DNA of 64,000 nt from the NCBI RefSeq assembly GCF_003697165.2, contig NZ_CP033092.2, positions 3,968,001 to 4,032,000 on the forward strand, read 5' to 3'. Position numbers and translations under genes: made by a program. Source of the DNA: Escherichia coli DSM 30083 = JCM 1649 = ATCC 11775 (lineage in GTDB: Bacteria; Pseudomonadota; Gammaproteobacteria; Enterobacterales; Enterobacteriaceae). Below are positions 20,459-28,574 of the stretch, in pieces. Below the pieces are notes generated by a model. The model saw only the letters and a list, made by a program, of their open reading frames with translations, did not search any database and was not told the origin of the DNA. Within the stretch, counting starts at the first letter, position 1. Each line of letters begins with the position of its first letter.

Positions 20459-21364
20459 TTATTTTGAAGCTGGAGTAAACAGCGCAGAATAGTCTGTATT
20501 GCAGATACGCTGTACTGCAGGGTGCTGAATCATCCTTTCGGCAAAAATCGCGTGGTACTCTTCCATCACGTTCTCAACACGGCCTATCTCCACAACCGAG
20601 TCATCGTTATAGAAATCATTAGCGTAAAGCGAAGGTGCAACGAAAATAGCGTTATGCGTCGCCCCAAAGGCTTTCATCAACGCAGCATCATCAAACTCAC
20701 CCAAAATTTCGACGTTCAAGCCCTGGGAGTTAAACCAGTTTAATAGCTTACGCCCCAACATTGAGCGACGCCCCGGAATAAGTAAACGACGCTCTTCAAG
20801 ACAGGCAGGAAACGGCTTTTCTGGTAGTGGGTTAGTGCACCAGAAACTGACACCACATTCGCCAATTTTCATGGAAAACAGCCCTTCCTGCTGAGTGGAA
20901 TCGATCGGACAGTCAGAGATGATCATATCCAGTTTATGCTGACTCAACTGCTCTAAAAGCATCTCGTGCGTCGATTCGAAACAGCGTAGATGGATCTGCT
21001 CGTCTTCCACAACTGCGGCATCCAGAACACTGCTGACCAGACGTTTGGAAAGTGCATCTGCCACACCAACATCAAACAATAAGTTGGACTCTTTGCGATA
21101 GTTGACGATATCCAGCATTTCCTGGCTTAAGGTGAACATTTTATCGGCATAGCGATAGACCAGTTCCCCCAGTTCGCTGGGTTCCAGACCACGTCCTTTA
21201 CGCTTAAATAGTTTCCCTTGCAGGCGCTCTTCCAGCGCCCGGATCTGCCCGGTAATGGTTTGTGGTGTTAAATAAAGCGCCTCCGCTGCGCCAACCACAG
21301 AACCTTCTTTGTAGACATGCCAGAAGTAATACAAGTGGTTGTAATTGATATGAGACATGCTCAT
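20459..21364 (-). CDS. nhaR: NhaR, LysR-family activator of nhaA
   Basis: 301 residues from the ATG at 21364. The N-terminal winged helix-turn-helix (about 8-65, with VGAAEALYLTPQTITGQI) is followed by a LysR effector-binding domain. NhaR activates nhaA in response to intracellular Na+. It is 59 bp downstream of nhaA. The IS1 that lies between nhaR and rpsT in K-12 is absent. An in-frame codon at 21382 was not chosen because the family protein starts at MSMSHINYN. Confidence 0.96.
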   Translation of the reverse strand: MSMSHINYNHLYYFWHVYKEGSVVGAAEALYLTPQTITGQIRALEERLQGKLFKRKGRGLEPSELGELVYRYADKMFTLSQEMLDIVNYRKESNLLFDVGVADALSKRLVSSVLDAAVVEDEQIHLRCFESTHEMLLEQLSQHKLDMIISDCPIDSTQQEGLFSMKIGECGVSFWCTNPLPEKPFPACLEERRLLIPGRRSMLGRKLLNWFNSQGLNVEILGEFDDAALMKAFGATHNAIFVAPSLYANDFYNDDSVVEIGRVENVMEEYHAIFAERMIQHPAVQRICNTDYSALFTPASK

Positions 21365-21423
21365 TTCTCTCCCTGATAACAATGAAAAGGGAGCCGTTTA
21401 TGGCTCCCCAGTACATCGTCCTG

Positions 21424-22590
21424 TCAAACTGATGGACGTAAACGAACGCGTAACCAGCTATATCCAATTACCGCCGAAGAAATTGAACCGACAAGGATAC
21501 CTAATTTTGCCCAGTTAATCAGTTCTGGATCTACGCTACCAAATGCCAGGCTGGCAATAAAGATAGACATAGTAAAACCGATACCGCACAGGATACCAAC
21601 CGCCATAATTTGCTGGTAAGTCGTTCCCTCTGGCAGATGTGCCAATTTCAAACGCAGCGCCAACCAGCAGAACAGACTAATACCCAGTGGCTTGCCAATC
21701 AGCAAACCAGCGATGATCCCTAATGGCAGGATGGAGGTCAAACCTTCCAGCGTGACACCTTGCAGTGAAACGCCAGCATTAGCAAATGCAAACAGCGGCA
21801 AAATCAGATACGCCACCCATGGATGCAAAACATGCTCCAGACGTTTAGCCGGAGAGCGCCCATGCTTCTCTTTCAAAGGAATAAAGAAGCCGACAATGAC
21901 GCCAGCCAGGGTTGCGTGAACCCCCGATTTCAACACCGCTGTCCACAGCACCACGCCAACCAGAATATAAACGCCCGTGCGGCGTACACCACACAGATTC
22001 AATACCACGAGTACCGCAATTGCTACAGCCGCGACGCCAAGAGAGGCCATCGATAAGTCATTAGTGTAGAACAATGCGATGATAATGATGGCCCCAAGAT
22101 CGTCGATAATAGCCAGAGCCATCAAAAAGATCTTCAGCGCTAACGGAACACGACTTCCCAACAGCGCCAACACACCAAGTGCAAAGGCAATGTCAGTCGC
22201 CGCCGGGATTGCCCAGCCTTCGCGGGTAATCGGATCGGCATAGTTAAAAGCCAGATAGAGCAATGCCGGGACAATCATCCCGCCGATTGCGGCAATAACA
22301 GGAAATGCCGCCTGGCGCAGACTGGCCAGCGAACCTTGCATCAGCTCGCGTTTAACTTCCAGACCAACCAACAGGAAAAATACCGCCATCAGAGCGTCAT
22401 TGATCCATAGCAGCATGTTCTTGTTGATCTCAAGTGTCCCAACCCGGAGCTGAACCGGCGTCTCAAGAAAGTCGTGATACCATCCACTGGTTGCACCGCT
22501 GTTGGCCATAATCATCGCTAATACAGCGGCAATAATGAGAATAATGCCTCCCGAGGCATCACTGCTAAAGAATCGATGCAGATGTTTCAC
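21424..22590 (-). CDS. nhaA: NhaA, Na+/H+ antiporter
   Basis: 388 residues, twelve-helix inner-membrane antiporter exchanging two H+ for one Na+ or Li+. The cation-binding pair Asp163-Asp164 is in LAIIDDLGAI. It is followed by nhaR in the same direction. The promoter lies in 22591-22824, bordered here by an accessory insert rather than by hokC as in K-12. Confidence 0.98.
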   Translation of the reverse strand: MKHLHRFFSSDASGGIILIIAAVLAMIMANSGATSGWYHDFLETPVQLRVGTLEINKNMLLWINDALMAVFFLLVGLEVKRELMQGSLASLRQAAFPVIAAIGGMIVPALLYLAFNYADPITREGWAIPAATDIAFALGVLALLGSRVPLALKIFLMALAIIDDLGAIIIIALFYTNDLSMASLGVAAVAIAVLVVLNLCGVRRTGVYILVGVVLWTAVLKSGVHATLAGVIVGFFIPLKEKHGRSPAKRLEHVLHPWVAYLILPLFAFANAGVSLQGVTLEGLTSILPLGIIAGLLIGKPLGISLFCWLALRLKLAHLPEGTTYQQIMAVGILCGIGFTMSIFIASLAFGSVDPELINWAKLGILVGSISSAVIGYSWLRVRLRPSV

Positions 22591-22824
22591 TTTTTATTTC
22601 TCTTCAGGTGAATAGATCGTTTTCACGATTTTACCCCGCACGAATCATCGTTAAAATCAGATTATAGTGTAGGAATAGCTCGCTTTTTACGATCTATTAA
22701 AAGAATTGCGCCATCAGCGAGAGATGAGTTTTTGATGCCCGAAAGCGGCGGCTGATGACCTTAAACCCCATTAATCATAGTCTAATGTCAAGATTTCTGA
22801 AGAAATTATTCGGAAAAGTAATAA
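22591..22824 (-). promoter_or_regulatory. nhaA upstream region
   Basis: 234 bp without a gene, carrying the nhaA promoter(s) by position (in K-12 regulated by NhaR and H-NS). The part nearer 22800 is AT-rich and probably contains the left junction of the accessory insert; I could not define the exact breakpoint. Confidence 0.45.
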
Positions 22825-24090
22825 TTAAATTGTTCCATGCTCTAGTTTTTTATTCCACAGATGTTTGAGGATATCTAATGTAGAAACGACATTCGCAGGA
22901 GACATTCGGTTCAATGATATAAGGAAAGGATGGTTCTCCACAAAGTGGATAAAACGCGTCGCACTGTTCAATGTTGCATGCCGCATCTCGCGGACTTTCT
23001 TACTGCCAGTGAGATTGCATACAGCCATTGAATAATTGCGGTTAGAAAATGCACGCCAGACATTATTTCGTACCCCACCACTAAGGAATAATCGCGGTGG
23101 AAAATCAATGGTGGCGGGTGCCACACCGCGCTCTTTGACAAAGGAAATATGGCAGCGACCTTGATGAATATGCTGCAAATTAGCCATCAGGCAGCCGCCC
23201 AATATAAAGCATTCGTGATCAAGGTAATGCTGAACGTTGTTGGAATGCTCATCGGTCAGTATTCTGACCAGTTCAAAATGACGATATGCCGGAAGAACCG
23301 GTTTTACCAACATTCCCGGATCGTTTTGATGTAAAACTGCCGGGCCGTAATCAATATCAAACAAGGTATCCCGCCGCATAGTAAGTAACTCTTTGCGCTG
23401 GACATGATGTGCCAGCGTCCCTGGAGACATACGCTCTTCATAGTTCGATGTGTATTGATAATGTTGCTCTACGGCAGATGGGGAGTAATTGGTTGAGATG
23501 GCAACCACCCTGCCGCTTTGTTCTTCTGCGGTAACAAGAGCATAAAGAGAGTTATTGCTACCATTATACTTGACGCGAAAAGCGCGGGTACTCAGGGTAA
23601 TATCAGAAGCTGGGAAACACTGTCGACTTTCTTTATAGTTTGCTTCACGCGCTAATTTTAACAGTTCACGGCTAAGTCCAGTGCTGTTAAGAAGTAATGA
23701 CTTTCTGATATCCGCAAGTGCCTCCCCTTGCTCAATCATCAATGCTAACAGGGCTCCTCGTGGTGTGGTAATTACATGTTCCAGAGTGATAAATGTTTTC
23801 TCACAATGATGGCAATACATTCTTCTCTGGCCTTGTGCAGAATATCCATATTTTTTGAGGGACGTGCCTCCGCAAGTTGAACATTGGCAAATCAAACCTC
23901 TCCAGGAGTGATTCACAATATTACGATAAATATTAAGCGACTGTTCAGATATCACTGGAAACAAGTAACCACATTCACGGCATAAAATATTTTTACCCTG
24001 TGCGACATAATCCTGGCTATTCAGCAACCCCAGGTTTTTACATCCTGGTGTTTTGCAACAATCAACATTTACGTTGGTAAACATATCCAC
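22825..24090 (-). CDS. Zinc-ribbon protein with transposase-like architecture, function unknown
   Basis: 421 residues; I do not recognise a named gene. Two zinc ribbons are visible: Cys12/Cys17 with Cys37/Cys40, and Cys70/Cys73 with Cys93/Cys96. The second, with KKYGYSAQGQRRMYCHHC, closely resembles the IS1 InsA zinc ribbon. It is followed at about 110-150 by a likely helix-turn-helix. Residues about 165-360 look like an RNase-H/DDE fold (SLYALVTAEEQSGRVVAIS, then ILTDEHSNN with Asp280). The acidic residue expected before SLYAL is missing (RVKYNG). No terminal inverted repeats were seen. It is best seen as a transposase-derived DNA-binding protein, possibly regulating the neighbouring genes; this is inference. 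Confidence 0.6.
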   Translation of the reverse strand: MDMFTNVNVDCCKTPGCKNLGLLNSQDYVAQGKNILCRECGYLFPVISEQSLNIYRNIVNHSWRGLICQCSTCGGTSLKKYGYSAQGQRRMYCHHCEKTFITLEHVITTPRGALLALMIEQGEALADIRKSLLLNSTGLSRELLKLAREANYKESRQCFPASDITLSTRAFRVKYNGSNNSLYALVTAEEQSGRVVAISTNYSPSAVEQHYQYTSNYEERMSPGTLAHHVQRKELLTMRRDTLFDIDYGPAVLHQNDPGMLVKPVLPAYRHFELVRILTDEHSNNVQHYLDHECFILGGCLMANLQHIHQGRCHISFVKERGVAPATIDFPPRLFLSGGVRNNVWRAFSNRNYSMAVCNLTGSKKVREMRHATLNSATRFIHFVENHPFLISLNRMSPANVVSTLDILKHLWNKKLEHGTI

Positions 24091-24135
24091 TCCCTGCGAA
24101 TAGCCGTATCTTGATATTGTTCAACGCGAAAAGAA

Positions 24136-24164
24136 CCTGATTCAATGCGTAGCACTGAATCAGG
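24136..24164 (-). terminator. Inverted repeat after the sulfatase gene
   Basis: CCTGATTCA and TGAATCAGG form a perfect 9-bp stem with an 11-base loop, followed on the minus strand by TTCTTTT. It lies between the sulfatase stop and the next gene and probably separates two transcripts. Confidence 0.55.
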
Positions 24165-24212
24165 CGGGCATAGCCCTAAATGGCATACATTACATTTATT
24201 ATGATTATCAGG

Positions 24213-25706
24213 TTAGCCCCAGGTCACCGCTTCTGGTTTATCACCTCTGGCTTTCATTAGAGAATCATTATCAATATCAGTTTTATATTTTAAAAACTTA
24301 CCATACATCTGTTTTTCAATATCTGGTTTTTTACCGATCAGATTAAGTGTTTCATAACGATCAGATTTCAGATTGTAGAGATATTTCGGTTTATTATTGC
24401 GATCGATAATCATCTTCCAGTCACCATCACGGATCGCCCATTCATCGGTTGGATCATCCTGGAATGGCATATCAATCCCGAAAATTAATGGCTTTTCGCG
24501 TTTCAATGCTTTTTGCTCAAGAACAGGAACCAGCGATTCACCATCGAAAGTACGGTCTGTAGGTAATTTGAAGTTCATCATTTTCGCTAAAGTAGGCATC
24601 CAGTCCAGACCATAAACGGGTGTATCTGAAACCATTCCCTGTGGTAGATGTTTACCATATTTAATAATGGCTGGAACACGAATTCCGCCTTCCCAAAGGT
24701 TATCCTTGCGACCGCGTAATCCATCCGTTTCCCCTGCCAAATTCAGCTCATACACTTTGCGCGCTTCACGCGTTACCGGACCGTTATCACTGGTAAAAAT
24801 AACGATTGTGTTATCTTCTTCACCCATCGCTTTGATTTTATCCAGCACTTTTCCAACCTGTGCATCCAGATAGCTGATATTGGCATAATATTCCCCCACA
24901 CCACGCCAGGGTTTGTCTGCCCAGTCGCCATAAAATAAATCAGGATGCTGCTTCTGATACGCGCTCATATATTGTGAGTACATGTCGAGGTATTTTTTGG
25001 GCGAAGCCAGGGGGCTATGCACTTCGGTAAAAGCAACATAGAGGAAGAAAGGCTTGCTGTCCTTTTTGTTATCCAGCCAGTTGACGACTTCCGAACTGAC
25101 ATACTCACCGCTCATTTTATCGGCTCGTGGAGTGGGTTGCCCGTTACGTAGCCAACCTGTCGGGTAAACCATGCCATAACGCGGGCGTTCTTTAGCGTTA
25201 TCCAGCGTGGCGTCGGTAACAAAACCCGCCGTATTAACCAGTGAGTAATCAAAGCCCATATCTTTTGCCTGCGGCTGATCGGTGCGATCGCCGCCTGCAT
25301 TCAGATGCAGCTTACCCATCATGGCCGTGTCATACCCTTGCGCTTTGAGTAGATTAGCAATCGTGAGTTCATTACGCCCTAATGCCACATCTTTTCCCGT
25401 TGGGATCCATGAACGTATGCCGGTACGAAATGGCATCCGCCCCGTTAATAACCCCGCCCGCGAAGGAGAACTTAAGGGAGCTGGTGCATAGTAGTCAGTA
25501 AATTTGACGCCCTCCTGGGCAAGCCTGTCAATATTGGGTGTTTTAACGATCTGATGTCCATATGTTGCTAAATCACCATAGCCTAAATCATCCGCCATAA
25601 TGATGACTAAATTGGGTTGTTTAGTCTCGGCAGCTACGACTGGATTAAAAGCATTCCCTGTGCAAACTGCAAGGCCGATCAAACTGGCCATTAATGTTTT
25701 CTGCAT
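24213..25706 (-). CDS. Periplasmic Ser-type sulfatase (arylsulfatase family)
   Basis: 497 residues from the ATG at 25706, which has AGGGAAT upstream; an in-frame start at 25742 would precede the signal peptide. The signal peptide is about 1-26, with cleavage near VVAAE. The alkaline-phosphatase-superfamily sulfatase fold follows: metal-binding Asp39-Asp40 in IMADDLGYGD, then the formylglycine motif S-x-P-x-R at residues 79-83 with GLLTGR after it, and FTSDNGP as the second metal site. Serine at position 79 means it needs the anaerobic radical-SAM maturase (AslB/YdeM type); none is encoded nearby. The substrate is unknown. It lies 19 bp downstream of the outer-membrane channel gene, so probably one operon. 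It is not the K-12 aslA or ydeN locus. Confidence 0.88.
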   Translation of the reverse strand: MQKTLMASLIGLAVCTGNAFNPVVAAETKQPNLVIIMADDLGYGDLATYGHQIVKTPNIDRLAQEGVKFTDYYAPAPLSSPSRAGLLTGRMPFRTGIRSWIPTGKDVALGRNELTIANLLKAQGYDTAMMGKLHLNAGGDRTDQPQAKDMGFDYSLVNTAGFVTDATLDNAKERPRYGMVYPTGWLRNGQPTPRADKMSGEYVSSEVVNWLDNKKDSKPFFLYVAFTEVHSPLASPKKYLDMYSQYMSAYQKQHPDLFYGDWADKPWRGVGEYYANISYLDAQVGKVLDKIKAMGEEDNTIVIFTSDNGPVTREARKVYELNLAGETDGLRGRKDNLWEGGIRVPAIIKYGKHLPQGMVSDTPVYGLDWMPTLAKMMNFKLPTDRTFDGESLVPVLEQKALKREKPLIFGIDMPFQDDPTDEWAIRDGDWKMIIDRNNKPKYLYNLKSDRYETLNLIGKKPDIEKQMYGKFLKYKTDIDNDSLMKARGDKPEAVTWG

Positions 25707-25725
25707 AATTATTCCCTGATGAAAA

Positions 25726-26487
25726 TTAGAAATCATAACCAAGCATATAAATCATTTGATCGCCAAAACCATCGTAGCCCAACTTATTATCGAAATAACG
25801 CCACGTCACACTGGCTTTCCAGCGAGGATAGAACTTCCAGGCTACTGTTAAACCGCCATTTAGCCCATTCCGACCAAATTGTTGTTCCGCATAGGCATCA
25901 TTTCTGTCCAGTTCTATTTCATTCCAGTTAGATAAAACAAATTTTTCGTCAAATAACGTAAAAGGTAATACTGCTGTCCAGCCAACAACATAACCATTCC
26001 AGCCATTTGTTTGTCCATATTTGGCTGAGACGTAGTCTCCAGATTGATTATGTAATCCAATATACGGTTTAAAAAACCCCCATGAACCATTCCAGCCGAG
26101 GTAGCCCAAACCATAAAACATATCAAGATCGTCACCCCATGAGTTATCCCATTGACCATAGATCTTGCCAAAGAAAGTCATATTGGAGTCAAAGAGTCTG
26201 ACATGTGTCATAGCAGAAACGGTATGATTACGCCCCGCTACGGCATGGTTAAGCACATTGCTTTCATAAAATGAGTAAAACTCGGCTTCTTTAAAATTCA
26301 CACCAAAGTCTGCAGTCACTTTCCATACTTCACCACGATGAGTGTTAATGAAGCCACTATTCCAGTCAGCATAACCTGCATTTATTGAGCCAAAGGAACC
26401 TTTATATTCTAATGAAGAATATGCAGGAAGGTGATAGAAAATCGTTGTCAGGGCACACGCAATAAGAAGCCGTCTTTTGGCAGACAT
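25726..26487 (-). CDS. Tsx/OmpK-like outer-membrane channel protein
   Basis: 253 residues with an N-terminal signal peptide (about 1-24). The rest is rich in aromatic residues in short alternating strands, ends in an aromatic residue (YDF) and fits the nucleoside-specific channel Tsx/OmpK beta-barrel family. Typical segments are the WxxxSGFINTHRGEVWKVTADFG-like N-terminal strands and the C-terminal YMLGYDF. It has GGAGAGC upstream and sits 19 bp before the sulfatase gene. A plausible role is uptake of a sulfated or desulfated ligand, which is inference. It is not the tsx gene of K-12. Confidence 0.8.
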   Translation of the reverse strand: MSAKRRLLIACALTTIFYHLPAYSSLEYKGSFGSINAGYADWNSGFINTHRGEVWKVTADFGVNFKEAEFYSFYESNVLNHAVAGRNHTVSAMTHVRLFDSNMTFFGKIYGQWDNSWGDDLDMFYGLGYLGWNGSWGFFKPYIGLHNQSGDYVSAKYGQTNGWNGYVVGWTAVLPFTLFDEKFVLSNWNEIELDRNDAYAEQQFGRNGLNGGLTVAWKFYPRWKASVTWRYFDNKLGYDGFGDQMIYMLGYDF

Positions 26488-26936
26488 ATAATATGCTCTC
26501 CATTCATTTTTTTTATGGTTCCATAGAAATCAATACATCAGATAATTCATTTTGATTAAGAACGACTCAGAAAGTATATTTAAAGGTGAATGGCAAAGCG
26601 TGATGGAGATCGCAGATTACTTTTACCCCCGGGTGTGGAGGTATCGTGTTTCAAAAAGTGTGTCGATTTTAAATATCACTCATTGATTTATAAACATTTT
26701 TCCTCACAAAAAGAAAATTCAATTCTGTACAAGAATATTTTGTATCTTCTATTACTTTCTCCAGTAATAACTCACCATTCAGGCATAACTTAAACCTCTT
26801 GTTCATAATCTCAACTTTTGTAAATGAAAACGCACATAAGAGTTAAAATAAACAATGTACTAAAGATTGATTACGCAAAAATGCGAGGCGTCTTCAGGAT
26901 TAGAATCGATAAAACAGAATGGGTTAAAGAGAGCGA
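26488..26936. promoter_or_regulatory. Gene-free AT-rich spacer with divergent promoters
   Basis: About 450 bp without a convincing gene. It must hold the promoter of the channel-sulfatase operon (minus strand) on one side and leads into the hokC promoter on the other. It is markedly AT-rich. A 67-codon plus-strand frame at 26590 has no recognisable features. The right junction of the insert relative to K-12 probably lies in this stretch. Confidence 0.4.
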
Positions 26937-26942
26937 TATAAT
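26937..26942 (+). promoter_or_regulatory. hok/mok mRNA -10 box
   Basis: A perfect TATAAT at 26937-26942 just before the GGCGGGTGC sequence that starts hok-family mRNAs. The -35 region is weak. The mRNA 5' end would be at about 26949. Confidence 0.65.
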
Positions 26943-26995
26943 AGCGGCGGGTGCTTGAGGCTGTCTGTCTCAGGCATTAGCTGAACGGCAGATAG

Positions 26996-27050
26996 AGAAA
27001 AGCCCCGAGTGATATTTTACCATCAACCCGAGGCCCCCTATATGCAGAAC
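26996..27050 (-). ncRNA. sokC: SokC antisense RNA
   Basis: About 55 nt on the minus strand, overlapping the mokC start. It matches the SokC sequence as I recall it, with the GGGGGCCTCGGG segment and a terminal GGGGCTTTT. SokC pairs with the mok-hok mRNA leader and blocks mokC translation, and thus the coupled hokC. Ends are placed by analogy with K-12 and may differ by a few bases. Confidence 0.85.
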
Positions 27051-27251
27051 ACATGTAGAGTGCCTCTTACTGACCGTAAGGTCAAGGAGAAGAGAGCAAT
27101 GAAGCAGCATAAGGCGATGATTGTCGCCCTGATCGTCATCTGTATCACCGCCGTAGTGGCGGCGCTGGTAACGAGAAAAGACCTCTGTGAGGTTCACATC
27201 CGAACTGGCCAGACGGAGGTTGCTGTTTTCACGGCTTACGAATCCGAGTAA
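27042..27251 (+). CDS. mokC: MokC, regulatory frame overlapping hokC
   Basis: 69 codons starting at ATG 27042, in the same frame as hokC and sharing its end. Its translation opens the hokC ribosome-binding site and is the step blocked by SokC. The first 19 residues are the Mok-specific part. It probably has no function of its own. Confidence 0.85.
   Translation: MQNTCRVPLTDRKVKEKRAMKQHKAMIVALIVICITAVVAALVTRKDLCEVHIRTGQTEVAVFTAYESE
27099..27251 (+). CDS. hokC: HokC (Gef), small membrane toxin of type I toxin-antitoxin system
   Basis: 50 residues: short cytoplasmic basic start, one transmembrane segment (about 7-25) and a periplasmic tail with the conserved RKDLCEV and RTGQTEVAVF segments. 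Hok peptides depolarise the inner membrane. The frame is intact. In K-12 the locus is thought to be inactive because IS186 sits just downstream; here no IS is present and the 3' region runs directly into the dnaJ terminator region, so the system may be functional. Confidence 0.95.
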   Translation: MKQHKAMIVALIVICITAVVAALVTRKDLCEVHIRTGQTEVAVFTAYESE

Positions 27252-27324
27252 GAGCAACGGCGGGGAGTGATCCCCGCCACTTTACAGGTGCTCGCATATC
27301 TTCAACGCACCCTGGTTTTTACCC

Positions 27325-27350
27325 TGGCCTGCCCACGGGCAGGCTTTTGG
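27325..27350. terminator. Terminator between hokC and dnaJ
   Basis: GCCTGCCC and GGGCAGGC form a strong hairpin followed by TTTT on the plus strand. It lies between the convergent hokC and dnaJ ends and may serve the hok mRNA (plus strand), or both. Confidence 0.6.
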
Positions 27351-27355
27351 GGAGG

Positions 27356-28486
27356 TTAGCGAGTCAGGTCGTCAAAAAACTTCTTCACGCCATCAAAGAA
27401 GCTCTTTGAACGCGGGCTGTTGTGCTCGCCGGTTGGGCCACCAAAGCTTTCTTGCAGCTCTTGCAGCAGCTGTTTCTGCTTCTCGTTCAAACCTACCGGT
27501 GTTTCGACAACAACGCGGCATAGCAAATCACCCTGTGCGCCACCGCGGACAGACTTGACGCCTTTACCGCGCATACGGAACAGCTTACCGGTCTGGGTTT
27601 CGCCAGGCACTTTCAGTTTGACGCGACCATCAAGGGTCGGTACTTCGATTTCACCACCCAGCGCCGCCATAGCGAAGTTGATCGGGACTTCGCAATACAG
27701 GTTGTTGCCTTCACGCTCGAAAATCGGGTGCTGTTTAACCTGAACCTGAACGTACAGATCGCCTGCCGGTGCGCCGTGTTCACCCGCTTCACCTTCGCCC
27801 GCAAGACGGATGCGGTCTCCAGTGTCCACCCCTGCCGGGATTTTAACGGACAGCGTTTTGCTGCGCTCAACACGACCATGACCATGACATTTGTTGCACG
27901 GATCTTTGATCAGCGTACCGCGGCCCTGACAGTGTGGACAGGTCTGCTGCACGGCAAAGAAACCCTGGCGCATCTGCACCTGGCCAGAACCATGACAGGT
28001 CGGACAGGTCTGCGGCTGTGTACCTGGTTTTGCACCGCTACCGTGGCAAACGTCACACTCTTCCAGAGTCGGAATGCGGATCTCTTTGGTCACGCCACGT
28101 ACAGCTTCTTCGAGGGTGAGCTCCATGTTATAGCGTAAATCAGCACCGCGCGCCGCACGTTGACGACCACGTCCGCCGCCAAAAATATCGCCGAAAACGT
28201 CACCAAAAATATCGCTGAAGTCTGCGCCGCCGCCAAAACCGCCGCCGCCCATGCCGCCTTGCTCAAACGCAGCATGACCATACTGATCGTATGCCGCACG
28301 TTTTTGCGAGTCGGTCAGAACTTCATAAGCTTCCTTGATCTCTTTAAATTTCGCCTCGGCCTCTTTGTCACCCTGGTTACGGTCCGGGTGGTATTTCATG
28401 GCCAGGCGTTTGTAGGCCTTTTTGATTTCACGCTCTTCCGCTGTTTTGGAAACGCCTAAAATCTCGTAATAATCTTGCTTAGCCAT
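27356..28486 (-). CDS. dnaJ: DnaJ (Hsp40) co-chaperone
   Basis: 376 residues from the ATG at 28486. The J domain is 1-70 with HPD at 33-35, followed by a Gly/Phe-rich linker with DIFGD repeats (about 76-105). Four CxxCxGxG zinc motifs lie at about 144-208, then the substrate-binding C-terminal domains. It stimulates DnaK ATPase and delivers clients. It is 88 bp downstream of dnaK in the same operon. A longer frame upstream (to 28516) was rejected because AAGATGGCTAAGC matches the known start. Confidence 0.98.
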
Positions 28487-28574
28487 CTTTTTTGATTTGC
28501 CCCTAGATGAATGCACGGGCGGAGAGGAAATTCCCCTTCGCCCGTGTCAGTATAATTACCCGTTTATAGGGCGA
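28487..28574 (-). ncRNA. dnaK-dnaJ intergenic region (tpke11 candidate)
   Basis: The 88-bp gap contains a hairpin-forming segment near dnaJ. In K-12 an RNA called tpke11 has been reported from exactly this spacer. I can see the spacer is conserved in length, but nothing proves a separate transcript. Confidence 0.3.

Noticed and set aside
22825..24090. A complete, active IS element around the zinc-ribbon gene
   Set aside because: I saw no terminal inverted repeats or direct target repeats and a key acidic residue appears to be missing, so I list the gene as transposase-like only.
26590..26793. A 67-codon plus-strand frame between the channel gene and hokC
   Set aside because: No similarity recognised, mixed basic start with unrelated hydrophobic tail, and it lies in promoter-type AT-rich DNA.
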